NCBI GenBank assembly: GCA_028821475.1
Contig: JAPPGB010000115.1
Location: 1-38,196 of the forward strand
Direction: 5' to 3'
Length of the DNA stretch: 38,196 bases
Source of the DNA: Spirochaetaceae bacterium
Lineage (GTDB): Bacteria; Spirochaetota; Spirochaetia; SZUA-6; Bin103
This document shows, in pieces, positions 1-6,753 of this stretch (its first letter is position 1; the number at the start of each line of letters is the position of its first letter). The position numbers were made by a program, and so were the translations under genes. The notes below the pieces were generated by a model. That model did no database searches, was not told where the DNA came from, and saw nothing but the letters and a program-made list of their open reading frames with translations.

Positions 1-3
1 GGG

Positions 4-27
4 CGATGCTCGGGCATCGGTTTTCAT
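4..27 (+). terminator. Possible intrinsic terminator of an upstream gene
   Basis: A perfect 6-bp stem (CGATGC/GCATCG) with a TCGG tetraloop is followed by GTTTTCATC, a short T-rich run. This is the form of a rho-independent terminator for a plus-strand gene ending left of the window. The stem is short and the T-run is interrupted, so the call is tentative. Confidence 0.4.
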
Positions 28-487
28 CGTCTTCCCTGTCACGGAGTGACCGTACAGGCTCACGTGAATCGTGGCAGGAGAACCGCGGATCAGGTGCAGG
101 TCGCCAGAATCGATGGGGCGGCGACCAGGCGGTGCGTGACAGACCGCGGTTTCGTAGCGTGGAATAGTCCTGGCTACCCCTCCTCGCCCTTTTCGCGGCC
201 CGGCCGGGTCCGAACGCCGGAGTCGGCAGAGTCCCAGGACCGGGATCGGCGGCAGCCTGCAGAGCGCGCGACGGGCGGCCGATTCCGAACGCGGCTACGG
301 CGTAGAGGTCGCACTACTTCGCCAGTTCCGACGGCGGCGCCGGTCCGTAGCGGTGGTACATGCGGTGGTAAGCAAGGCACGCAAGCGCCTATGCAAAGCA
401 CCGCACGAGTTCCCATTTCCTTCGGGCCGAGCGCCGTGCTACCCTGGATCCATCCTTCCCCGTGTGGCGGGAGCCTGCGCCCATCCT
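26..487. other. Stretch without recognisable gene
   Basis: Open frames on both strands here are Arg/Pro/Ser-rich and show no recognisable domain, so I read them as chance frames in GC-rich DNA. The stretch leads into a DUF262 gene remnant starting at 488. A GGGAG about a dozen bases upstream of that start may be its ribosome-binding site. Nothing else is seen. Confidence 0.5.
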
Positions 488-760
488 ATGAATGCACACG
501 ACAGACCTATCCTCAGCTTGGTAAGCGGACCGGGCCAGTTCATCATTCCCCCCGTTCCAGCGGCCTTATCGTTGGAGTGATGAGCCGTGCCTGGTGCTCC
601 TTGATGATGTCGAGCAGGCAGCAGCAGGGTCCGCCTCCGGTGAGCGTCATTTCCTCGGCAGTATCGTCCATTACCCGAGGATCACGGAGTTTGGCTTCAC
701 AACAAGCCTGCTCATCGACGGCCAGCAACGACTTACCACGCCTGGGAGGCATCTGGCAGA
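488..760 (+). pseudogene. GmrSD/DUF262 restriction-type protein, frameshifted N-terminal remnant
   Basis: An ATG at 488 opens a frame that reads into GQFIIPP and then continues, one base out of phase, as FQRPYRWSDE (from about 555), HFLGSIVHY and LLIDGQQRLTT (ending about 738). These are the consecutive hallmark motifs of the DUF262 N-terminal domain found in GmrSD-type modification-dependent restriction enzymes and related proteins; IDGQQR belongs to the nucleotide-binding/cleavage core. The break is explained by one extra C in the run at 548-553. Beyond about 740 the similarity stops, and no C-terminal HNH (DUF1524) part is present. The gene is therefore both frameshifted and truncated. It lies directly upstream of an IS256-type remnant, which may have caused the truncation. 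Domain identity is confident from the motifs. Whether the frameshift is real or a sequencing error cannot be told here, but the missing 3' part makes it a pseudogene either way. Confidence 0.8.
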
Positions 761-819
761 CCGCCGGTCGGCCCTGAACGACATCGTGGGAGGCAGTATC
801 ACGATTCCCGCTCTTGCGG

Positions 820-1110
820 GATCCGGTGGCGCTGCTGATCGAGATCGAAGTAGGTTTGCTGGCGCACAGCACCGCCCAAGTCGGGGCTGAACGCTAACAG
901 GAGCACAGCGAGTGGCACAAGCGGATCGACGACGAGATCGTGTACCTGCGGATGGACGGCGTGTACCTGAAAGCCGGACTAGAGAAGCAGAGGGCGGCGT
1001 TACCGGTGACTATCGGAGCGAGAGCGACGGCCACAGGTGGTGCTGGCGGTGAGCAGCGGGAATTGGGAATCGACGGCGTCGTGGAGCGGCTTGCTGCGCG
1101 ACGGGCAGGT
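820..1110 (+). pseudogene. IS256/Mutator-family transposase fragment
   Basis: Frame 1 from about 898 reads EHSEWHKR, then VYLRMDGVYLKAGLEKQRAA and VTIGARA. After a shift at about 1030-1040 the next frame reads VVLAVSSGNWESTASWSGLL. This matches the catalytic-domain start of IS256-family transposases: the D of MDGVYLKA is the first catalytic Asp, and the later block corresponds to the conserved VLAV.G.RES..SW segment. A weakly similar in-frame stretch begins near 820 but contains a stop near 892. Everything after the SW motif, including the other catalytic residues, is missing, and no terminal inverted repeats were found. It is a dead fragment, not a mobile element. Fragment identity is confident; its boundaries are approximate. 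Confidence 0.75.
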
Positions 1111-1127
1111 GTTGGGCGCGCTGCCCA

Positions 1128-1545
1128 GGACCGATTGTCCACCTGCGCGGCGCACCCATCGCTACGTTCGGCGCCTCCGACCTCCTGCTGCGCGACGCCC
1201 AAGGCGCGTGGCGGCGTTTCCTGGAGGCCGACCAGACCGTCTACCTGCACCTCCGGACCACGCGGCCCCTGGGCGCCAGGATCGAGTGGGCAGCGACACG
1301 CTGCCGGACGTGGTGCTGAAGGTCGACCCCAACACCATAGCGTACCAGCAGGTCCCCGCCCACGAGGCGCCATCGGCCTGCGGTGCGCAACCTGCCGCCG
1401 GGTGCTCCGCGACGGGGAACTGCTGCGCCGGTGGTTCGAGGCCGTGAAGGCCAGCCAGGTGCAAGGTCCCCGGATCGCCCTCATCGGGGCGTCCTCCAAC
1501 ACACGGGTTTCGCTACGCCCACTGCTCACGTCGTCCGCAGGCGCA
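1128..1545 (+). pseudogene. Unrecognised broken coding remnant
   Basis: Three plus-strand frames carry protein-like pieces in succession: one from about 1128 with GAWRRFLEADQTVYLHLRTT; a second from about 1285 with SDTLPDVVLKVDPNTIAYQQ; and a third from about 1375 with RDGELLRRWFEAVKASQVQ and GPRIALIGASSNTRVSLRPL. Read together they look like one protein interrupted by at least two frameshifts, lying directly against the transposase fragment. I do not recognise the family. It could be debris of the same accessory module as the DUF262 remnant. The opposite-strand frames here are low-complexity and unconvincing. Confidence 0.4.
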
Positions 1546-1556
1546 CGCCTGCATCT

Positions 1557-2597
1557 TCACTCCCGCCCAGGCCACTGCCGGGCTCGCCACAGGAAGATCG
1601 CCGGCGCCTCGTGCCACTCCCGGTAGCCGATACGCCCGCTGTCGGTCAGCCAGGCGATGTGACGATCAAGACACTCCGCCAGATCCGCGTCCCTCGCCGC
1701 CAACGCGAACCCGCCGGTTTCCGCCCGCGCATCGAGCGCCGTAACCACCAACGCCCCGCCATGCGCGCGGGCGGTGGACCGGTTGCCGATCTCACCCCGG
1801 GCTAGCGCGTCGATCCGTCCGGCGGTCAACGCATCGATCATCGCCGCTTCCTCGGTGAAGTAGACCACCTGCGGCTTGTCCTCATCGACGGGCCACAGAC
1901 GCTGCCGGTCGGCCAGGCCCAGTGTGGCGCCCGCAGCGCCCACGACGTAATCGGCGCTGCCGTCGGCTACCACCACACCGCCGGCCGTCTCCACTCGTGT
2001 GCCGGCGGCCAGCACCCCGGCGGCGTCGGCGATCCCGGTCAGCTCCAGGAAGCGCGCCTCCCCCGTGGTCCCGGTCAACACGCCTACCCGGTCCGCTCCG
2101 GTCAGATCACGGTGCCCGGACAAACGCTCCGCGTCCGCCGCCCGCACCAGCAGCGACTGGCGAAACGTGATGTGGCCGGCGGTGAACACGACCACACTCC
2201 TGCCGGAGGCGTCGCGGGTGCGGGAATCAAGGATCGTGATGCCGCCCGCCACGATGTCGTATTCAGTGCCGACCGGCTGCTGCCAGATTCCGTCCCATGC
2301 CCCGATCCCGCCCCGGTCGAAGGTCAGGTTCGCCCCCTCCATCGCTTCCAGCGCGGTCAGCAGGTCCGCCTCATATCCCCGATGGTCGTCGAACCCAGGT
2401 GATGCCGGATCCGGGTCGGCGCTGTAGCTCACCGGCTCGAAGTGCGCATAGAAACCAAGCCGCAGGACACTCCCCGCCGGTGCGCACGCGCCCGCACCTT
2501 CGCCGATGAGCGGCGAGACCGCGGTGAGGCCACACAGCAGCCCGATTCCCGCCGTCCTGATTCCGGCCGCTGCCCCTCTCCGGCTTCCTGTCTGCAT
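1557..2597 (-). CDS. Family-3 extracellular solute-binding protein
   Basis: The predicted protein (346 aa from the ATG at 2597) has the layout of family-3 (amino-acid-type, PBPb) periplasmic solute-binding proteins: an N-terminal export signal, a first lobe beginning LRLGFYAHFEPVSY, a GYEADLLTALEAM helix, the WDGIWQQP...YDIVAGGITI block that lines the ligand cleft, and a hinge return near TEEAAMIDALTAGRIDA. It would capture a small solute outside the membrane and deliver it to an ABC permease, but no cognate permease is adjacent. The frame is open up to a GTG at 2690; I prefer 2597 because a basic n-region and hydrophobic core (AGIGLLCGLTAVSPL) follow directly. The signal ends in GAGAC, which could be a loose lipobox, so it may be a lipoprotein. 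No clear ribosome-binding site. It is divergent from the Gfo/Idh/MocA gene. Substrate unknown; cyclohexadienyl-dehydratase-type relatives share this fold. Confidence 0.75.
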   Translation of the reverse strand: MQTGSRRGAAAGIRTAGIGLLCGLTAVSPLIGEGAGACAPAGSVLRLGFYAHFEPVSYSADPDPASPGFDDHRGYEADLLTALEAMEGANLTFDRGGIGAWDGIWQQPVGTEYDIVAGGITILDSRTRDASGRSVVVFTAGHITFRQSLLVRAADAERLSGHRDLTGADRVGVLTGTTGEARFLELTGIADAAGVLAAGTRVETAGGVVVADGSADYVVGAAGATLGLADRQRLWPVDEDKPQVVYFTEEAAMIDALTAGRIDALARGEIGNRSTARAHGGALVVTALDARAETGGFALAARDADLAECLDRHIAWLTDSGRIGYREWHEAPAIFLWRARQWPGRE

Positions 2598-2785
2598 CGC
2601 TTCAGGTAGCGTCTCTGGCTTGGCACCGAGCGTCAACACGCGTTGCGATGCCGGCCTGCAAGCGGGTGTCTCCGTGTTGGAGCGTGCCACAGGTCAAGCG
2701 CCGACTGGTGAAAGTGGCCGCAAGCAGAGAAGGCTCGGCTCGCGCGTCCGGCCGGTCGGCCGGCGTCGCGGTGCTGCCATACACT

Positions 2786-2797
2786 GGATAGCTATCC
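2786..2797. promoter_or_regulatory. 12-bp perfect palindrome in a divergent intergenic region
   Basis: GGATAGCTATCC is a perfect palindrome lying between the divergent binding-protein and oxidoreductase genes. Its position suits an operator for a dimeric regulator. A 12-bp palindrome can occur by chance, so this is only a candidate. Confidence 0.25.
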
Positions 2798-2856
2798 CAA
2801 GGGTCTAGTCCCGCTGCTCTTGGCGTCCGTACCCTCACGGGTCGTAGCGGGCGGCG

Positions 2857-2886
2857 TTGACGGCCGGTGGGAAACAGGGCTACCAA
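2857..2886 (+). promoter_or_regulatory. Candidate sigma-70-type promoter for the Gfo/Idh-PhyH operon
   Basis: TTGACG at 2857-2862 and TACCAA at 2881-2886 are separated by 18 bp, placing a start site about 30 bases before the ATG at 2922. The -35 matches the consensus well, the -10 only partly. Confidence 0.35.
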
Positions 2887-2921
2887 ACAGACGCGGCGTT
2901 GAGAGCCGGGAGCGAGGTTGC

Positions 2922-3959
2922 ATGGCGGATGGCTTGAGATACGGTTTGATCGGGTGCGGAGGCATCGCGCGCGGGCACATGGCGGCCTACAGCCATCTGT
3001 TCGAGATGGTGGCCTGCTGCGACATCTACGAACCAGCCGCCGACGAGTTTCAGCGGCGGTTTGGCTTCGAGCGCACCTACACCGACGTGCGCGCCATGCT
3101 GGAGGCCGAGCGCCTGGACTTCGTGACCGTGTGCACCTCCACCACCCACGACCGCCTCGACATCGTGCTCGCGTGCGCCGCGGCGGGCGTCCACCCGCTG
3201 GTGGAGAAACCGATGGCGCTGACCCGCGAGCAGGCTCGGCAGATGGTCGCGGCCTGCGAGGCGGCGGGCGTCAGGCTGGCTGTGTCGCAGCAGTACCGTA
3301 ACTTCCCGCACGTCAAGGCGGCGTACGACCTGCTGCGCTCCGGCACCCTCGGCAAACCGTTCCTGGGCGAGTTGCGCATGGCGCACTTCGCCTGGTTTCC
3401 GCTCAAGGGCGCCAAGCGCAGCGACTACTTCGTGAAGTTCGACAAGGTGATGCTGCTCAACGGCACCGTGCACCACTTCGACATGCTCCGCTTCCTGCTC
3501 GCCGAGGAGCCGGAGCGCATCTACACGCGCGCCGGACAGGCGCCGTTCCGCACCGCCATCGGCGAGCGCGGCGACACCTGGGGCGTTTCCACGGTCGACT
3601 TCCCGGACTGCACCTTCCAGGTGTTCAACTCCTCCGACTGCCACGGCGGCGAGATGCAGTGGGACGGCTGGACGCACATCGAGTGCGAGCGCGGCTCGAT
3701 CTACCTCAACCCCGACGCCGACACCCCGCTCAAGGCGTACAGCGCCGACCTGAAGTCGTGGATCTTCCCCGACCTGCCGGCGCGCGACGAGTTCCGCACC
3801 GTCGCCTGGCAGACCACGGTGCGCCAGTTCACGGAGTGGATCGCCGGCGGGCCGGAGCACCCCACCAGCGGGCGCGACAACCTGGGCACGCTTGCGATGG
3901 TGTTCGCCGCGTACGACTCGGCCGAGCAGGGAGCTCCCCTGGAGGTGGGTTCGGTATGA
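2922..3959 (+). CDS. Gfo/Idh/MocA family NAD(P)-dependent oxidoreductase
   Basis: The 345-aa product has the standard two-domain layout of this family. The N-terminal Rossmann fold starts YGLIGCGGIARGH, with the dinucleotide-binding Gly pattern. The VEKPMALT motif carries the Lys-Pro that contacts cofactor and substrate, and a C-terminal alpha/beta domain contains the HHFDML segment, where the catalytic His is usually found. Such enzymes oxidise or reduce a hydroxyl of a sugar, inositol or related compound, or act on other groups, in the cytoplasm. The frame is open from 2820, but ATG 2922 fits the family start and has a GGAG/GAGG-rich stretch just upstream. The stop overlaps the start of the next gene (ATGA at 3956-3959), so this gene and the PhyH-type dioxygenase are translationally coupled and probably act on the same compound. 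Family is confident; substrate is unknown. Confidence 0.9.
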   Translation: MADGLRYGLIGCGGIARGHMAAYSHLFEMVACCDIYEPAADEFQRRFGFERTYTDVRAMLEAERLDFVTVCTSTTHDRLDIVLACAAAGVHPLVEKPMALTREQARQMVAACEAAGVRLAVSQQYRNFPHVKAAYDLLRSGTLGKPFLGELRMAHFAWFPLKGAKRSDYFVKFDKVMLLNGTVHHFDMLRFLLAEEPERIYTRAGQAPFRTAIGERGDTWGVSTVDFPDCTFQVFNSSDCHGGEMQWDGWTHIECERGSIYLNPDADTPLKAYSADLKSWIFPDLPARDEFRTVAWQTTVRQFTEWIAGGPEHPTSGRDNLGTLAMVFAAYDSAEQGAPLEVGSV

Positions 3960-4852
3960 CGTTCGACGGCGTGCTTGCCGACTCGCAACTGGCCGAGTTG
4001 CGCGAGCAGGGGTTCTACCTGCTGCGCGGGCTGATCGACGAGGCCGAAGCGGGGGAGCTGCTGGCGGAAACCCGCCGGCTGATCGACCGGGCACCGGCCG
4101 CACCGAAGGGGCCGTTCGACGCGCACGGCGATCCGGTCAGCCATCCCGAGGACTACATGTTTCCGCTCGACGCCGCCGGCGAGCCGGTGCTGAACCGCAT
4201 CCGGTACCCGGCGTGGCGGTCGCGGCTGTTCCTGGAGGCGTACGGCAACCCGCGCATCCTGCACGCGGCGCACGAGCTGTACGGCGACCTCATGGTGCCG
4301 TTCGACGAGTCGATCGTGCTCAAGATGCCGCACCACGGCGCCAGCTTTCCCTGGCACCAGGACGGCAACTTCAAGACCGGCGCGGTGGCCGAGCGCGGCC
4401 ACAACTTCGGCATCTACCTGACCCCGTCGGCGGTCGCCAACGGCGCGGTGCACGTGCTGCCCGGCTCGCACCGGCGCGGCATCCTCGACCTGGAGGCGAT
4501 GGTGGAGCGGCACGGCTTCGCGCTGCCGGGTGCGTTGGCCGCCCCGGCGGGTCCGGGCGACGCCAACATCCACAGCCGTTCCATTGCGCATGGTTCGCAG
4601 CCCAGTGTCTCCCCCGACCTGCGCGTCACCTGGTACGTGGGCTTCCACCACCGCGATGCGATCCGCCGCGCGTGGGAAAAAACGGCGATCGAGGCGCGCC
4701 GGCTGCTGATCCCGATCGCCGTCGAAGCCCGCCGCATCTCGGGCCGCTTCCCGAACGAAGCCCCGTTCCCCTACCGCCGCCTGGGCCTCGAACCGCCCGC
4801 CAACCCCGCCGACCGCGAACGAGCCCTCCGCTCCATCGCCCTGCACGTATAG
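3956..4852 (+). CDS. Phytanoyl-CoA dioxygenase (PhyH)-family Fe(II)/2-oxoglutarate oxygenase
   Basis: The 298-aa product belongs to the PhyH family of non-haem iron oxygenases, which use O2 and 2-oxoglutarate to hydroxylate small molecules. The metal triad is visible as H134 and D136 in WHQDG and a distal His in IAHGS (about H212). An Arg shortly after (LRVTWYVGF) is placed to bind 2-oxoglutarate. A VHVLPGSHRRG block, typical of the family, lies between. Start choice: ATG 3956 overlaps the previous stop by 4 bases, and the upstream part of the open frame (from 3659) lies inside the oxidoreductase gene. A second PhyH protein at 5762-6652 shares the overall order of motifs and a C-terminal RFPNE.PFPY block, so the two look like paralogues. 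The substrate is not predictable; bacterial PhyH proteins act on varied metabolites, not necessarily phytanoyl-CoA. Confidence 0.9.
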   Translation: MTFDGVLADSQLAELREQGFYLLRGLIDEAEAGELLAETRRLIDRAPAAPKGPFDAHGDPVSHPEDYMFPLDAAGEPVLNRIRYPAWRSRLFLEAYGNPRILHAAHELYGDLMVPFDESIVLKMPHHGASFPWHQDGNFKTGAVAERGHNFGIYLTPSAVANGAVHVLPGSHRRGILDLEAMVERHGFALPGALAAPAGPGDANIHSRSIAHGSQPSVSPDLRVTWYVGFHHRDAIRRAWEKTAIEARRLLIPIAVEARRISGRFPNEAPFPYRRLGLEPPANPADRERALRSIALHV

Positions 4853-4887
4853 CCGCCGCCACACGGGAACCTGACATGGAACAACGC

Positions 4888-4893
4888 TATAAT
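4888..4893 (+). promoter_or_regulatory. Perfect -10 box (TATAAT) upstream of the RES-like gene
   Basis: A consensus TATAAT lies 25-29 bases upstream of the RES-like start. A CTGACA at 4871-4876 is only 11 bp away, too close for a normal -35, so the promoter is incomplete or has lost spacer. GAGG at 4908-4911 is a reasonable ribosome-binding site. Confidence 0.35.
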
Positions 4894-4918
4894 GCGTCAA
4901 GACGTGTGAGGTAGTAGC

Positions 4919-5356
4919 GTGATGAGATTCCAGGAATATGTTGAGGACCAGGTGTTTCACCGACGCGTCATCGCTGACGGGCTACGCGCCATACGCGAAG
5001 CGCAGCCGCTTGGCCGTCCGATGCAGCCGTTGACCCTGTGCTGCTACGAGGTCGATGTCGAGCCGGTCTTCGATGCGCTCGACGAAGAACGGCAACGGGA
5101 GTCGGAAGTGACCGAGTCAGATCTCGTCTGCCCCAACTGGGAAAGTGACATGCTCGCCGGTGGGGTGCCGGCTTCGCAGGCCATCGCGGACCGCTTGATT
5201 GCTTCCGGCTACGCGGCCATGAGGGTCGGGAGCTTCGCGGCAGGGGCTTCTGCTGACGACCTGAACCTCGTGATGTGGCGTTGGGGCACCGAGCGCCCCG
5301 CCCGCGTGGTCCTGATCGACGATGAGGGCCGGCTCTCCCGCTCAGCGAGGCGCTGA
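4919..5356 (+). CDS. RES-domain protein, N-terminally truncated (toxin remnant?)
   Basis: The 145-aa product (GTG 4919, or ATG 4922 with GAGG 10 bases upstream) matches the C-terminal two-thirds of RES-family NAD+-degrading toxins. It has the REAQPLGRPMQPLTLC.YEVD strand with the conserved Glu, a WESDM.AG segment, ADRLIASGYAAMRVGSFAAG with the conserved Ser, and the closing LNLVMWRWG...VVLIDDEGRL. Intact members of this subgroup start with a segment containing a conserved Arg in an RWN/RFN-like motif before the Glu strand. Here that segment is missing, replaced by about 25 unrelated residues. The first residues could derive from a fused upstream antitoxin, but that is speculation. No Xre/MbcA-type antitoxin gene precedes it, as one would normally expect. 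The protein has therefore probably lost toxicity. Convergent with a Phd-type antitoxin gene, 18 bases between stops. Confidence 0.65.
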   Translation: MMRFQEYVEDQVFHRRVIADGLRAIREAQPLGRPMQPLTLCCYEVDVEPVFDALDEERQRESEVTESDLVCPNWESDMLAGGVPASQAIADRLIASGYAAMRVGSFAAGASADDLNLVMWRWGTERPARVVLIDDEGRLSRSARR

Positions 5357-5374
5357 TTGGTCACTATAGCGGCG

Positions 5375-5704
5375 TCAGTAGTCAGCCTTTCTCGCCGGGC
5401 GACATCCCGCTGACGCCGGTCTCCCGAGGTGAATCGCTCGGTGGTTGGGGGTGCTGCTGTCGATGCCGTCGCGGTCGCGGTAGAGTAGCTCGGCAGCCGA
5501 TTCGGCGGTTGTTCCTTCCGGGTATAGCCTCTCCAGCCGTTCGACAAGGTCCCGCCAAGCCGCGGACGGCTTCTCGGGTGAGTAGGGGACGACCCGAGCG
5601 ATCACGCGGCGCCGGCGCCGCACTTCCAGGACTTCACCCGCCTCGACCGCATCCAGGTAGCGACCGAGATGGTGTTGCAGTTGGCGCACGTCGACCTGTG
5701 TCAT
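5375..5704 (-). CDS. Phd/YefM-family antitoxin, apparently orphan
   Basis: From ATG 5704 the product (109 aa) opens TQVDVRQLQHHLGRYLDAVE, followed by a basic strand and RVIARVVPYSP. This is the N-terminal DNA-binding fold of Phd/YefM antitoxins, which repress their own operon and neutralise a partner toxin. The frame extends to 5728, but 5704 fits the family start. After about residue 80 the sequence (STPNHRAIHLGRPASAG...) no longer resembles an antitoxin C-terminus, so the tail may be out-of-frame read-through after loss of the original 3' end. Normally a VapC/PIN or Doc toxin gene overlaps the 3' end; here the next thing downstream is the 3' end of the convergent RES-like gene. It is either a solitary regulator or a remnant of a toxin-antitoxin pair. 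Confidence 0.65.
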   Translation of the reverse strand: MTQVDVRQLQHHLGRYLDAVEAGEVLEVRRRRRVIARVVPYSPEKPSAAWRDLVERLERLYPEGTTAESAAELLYRDRDGIDSSTPNHRAIHLGRPASAGCRPARKADY

Positions 5705-5761
5705 GTTGGACAAACTGCACTTCCGCACCGCTCCGGGTCAATCCGTTGCCCCAAAAGGCCG

Positions 5762-6652
5762 CTATCGCTTTGTTTTTGGTTTGAGCTGGGAGAACCACTC
5801 CGGGCTGGAGCCGGGCAGGGCGTCGGGGGTGACCGCTTGGTAGGGAAAGGGGGTCTCGTTCGGGAAGCGGCTCGCGCGCAGGGCGATGGCGTCGCAGACC
5901 GACTGCTGCGCCCAGAGGTAGAGGCGGCGCCAGTGGTCGTCCTCGGAGCGCAGCGCGATGTCGGTGTAGTTGTCCCAGTGGAAGTACAACGCGCGCCGCA
6001 GGCGCGGCGTGCGGCTGGCGAACGATCCGTGCACCACCGAGTTGGCGTGCAGGTTGACGTCGCCGGGCTTGGCGATCACCGGCACCGCGCCGGGTACGTC
6101 GCCCGCTTCCCTGCCCCCGGTGTAGCTGGCGATCACCTCGTTGCGCAGATCGGGGTTGTAGCCGGCCAGGTGGCTGCCGGGAATGCCCCACAGGCCGCCG
6201 TTGTCGGGGTCGCTCTCGTCCAGGTAGATGTCGGTGTCGAACACCGGCCAGCGGTTTACGGTCACGCCGTCCTGGTGCCACCCCACCGGCACCACCGAGT
6301 TGGGCAACTTGAACACCACCGCCGCCGCCGAAGCGGCGAAGTGCTCGCGCCCCACCACTTGCCACACCGCGGCAAGCAGGGGCGGGTAGGCGAGCATCAG
6401 CTTGACGCTTTCGAGCCGATGGGTGCCGATCAGCTCGTTGATCCGGTACAGCCACGACCGTTCCGCGGAGCGCGGCGACGAGTAGTACATGTAGGTGTAG
6501 TCGGGCGCCGGGCCGTCCTTGGCGGCGTCGATCAGGCGGCCGAGATCCTCCCGCACCGGGCCGTACACGCTCTCCGGAATCAGCCCCGGGATCAGCAGCA
6601 GCCCATCGGCGTTGAACTGCTGCACCTGGGCGTCAGTGAGTACCTTCTCCAT
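5762..6652 (-). CDS. Phytanoyl-CoA dioxygenase (PhyH)-family oxygenase, second paralogue
   Basis: The 296-aa product is a second Fe(II)/2-oxoglutarate oxygenase of the PhyH family. It shows H126 and D128 in WHQDG, a distal His in VVHGS (about H208), an Arg-rich LRRALYFHW segment suited to 2-oxoglutarate binding, and the GLWGIPGSHLAGY block. The ATG at 6652 is chosen over the longer frame (to 6856) because it begins with a typical MEKVLTDAQVQQF helix and is preceded by GAGGCAAGG; the extension is proline-rich and covers the promoter region of the neighbour. It is divergent from the family-5 binding-protein gene and shares the intergenic region 6653-6753, so the two may be co-regulated. Similar to the PhyH protein at 3956-4852, including a RFPNETPFPY C-terminal motif. 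Substrate unknown. Confidence 0.9.
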   Translation of the reverse strand: MEKVLTDAQVQQFNADGLLLIPGLIPESVYGPVREDLGRLIDAAKDGPAPDYTYMYYSSPRSAERSWLYRINELIGTHRLESVKLMLAYPPLLAAVWQVVGREHFAASAAAVVFKLPNSVVPVGWHQDGVTVNRWPVFDTDIYLDESDPDNGGLWGIPGSHLAGYNPDLRNEVIASYTGGREAGDVPGAVPVIAKPGDVNLHANSVVHGSFASRTPRLRRALYFHWDNYTDIALRSEDDHWRRLYLWAQQSVCDAIALRASRFPNETPFPYQAVTPDALPGSSPEWFSQLKPKTKR

Positions 6653-6690
6653 CCTTGCCTCGCGGAGACCGTAGTGTGTCGTGCAGGAGC

Positions 6691-6719
6691 TTGACAACGG
6701 TGCGCATTCGTCGTGCACT
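6691..6719 (+). promoter_or_regulatory. Candidate promoter for the family-5 binding protein
   Basis: A perfect -35 TTGACA (6691-6696) is followed after 17 bp by TGCACT (6714-6719), about 35 bases before the ATG. AGGAG at 6741-6745 is a strong ribosome-binding site. The -10 is a poor match, so confidence rests on the -35 and position. Confidence 0.45.
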
Positions 6720-6753
6720 GGCCGGCAATCCCAAGGAGAAAGGAGCTTTCGTG

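Noticed and set aside
1037-1447. An intact gene at 1037-1447 in the plus strand
   Set aside because: Only its first third resembles a transposase and it starts in the middle of the IS256 motif block; the rest of the frame changes into unrelated sequence, so it is a remnant.
894-1529. Minus-strand gene of 211 codons opposite the transposase remnant
   Set aside because: The translation is Arg/Pro/Ser-rich and unrelated to any family, whereas the plus strand shows IS256 motifs.
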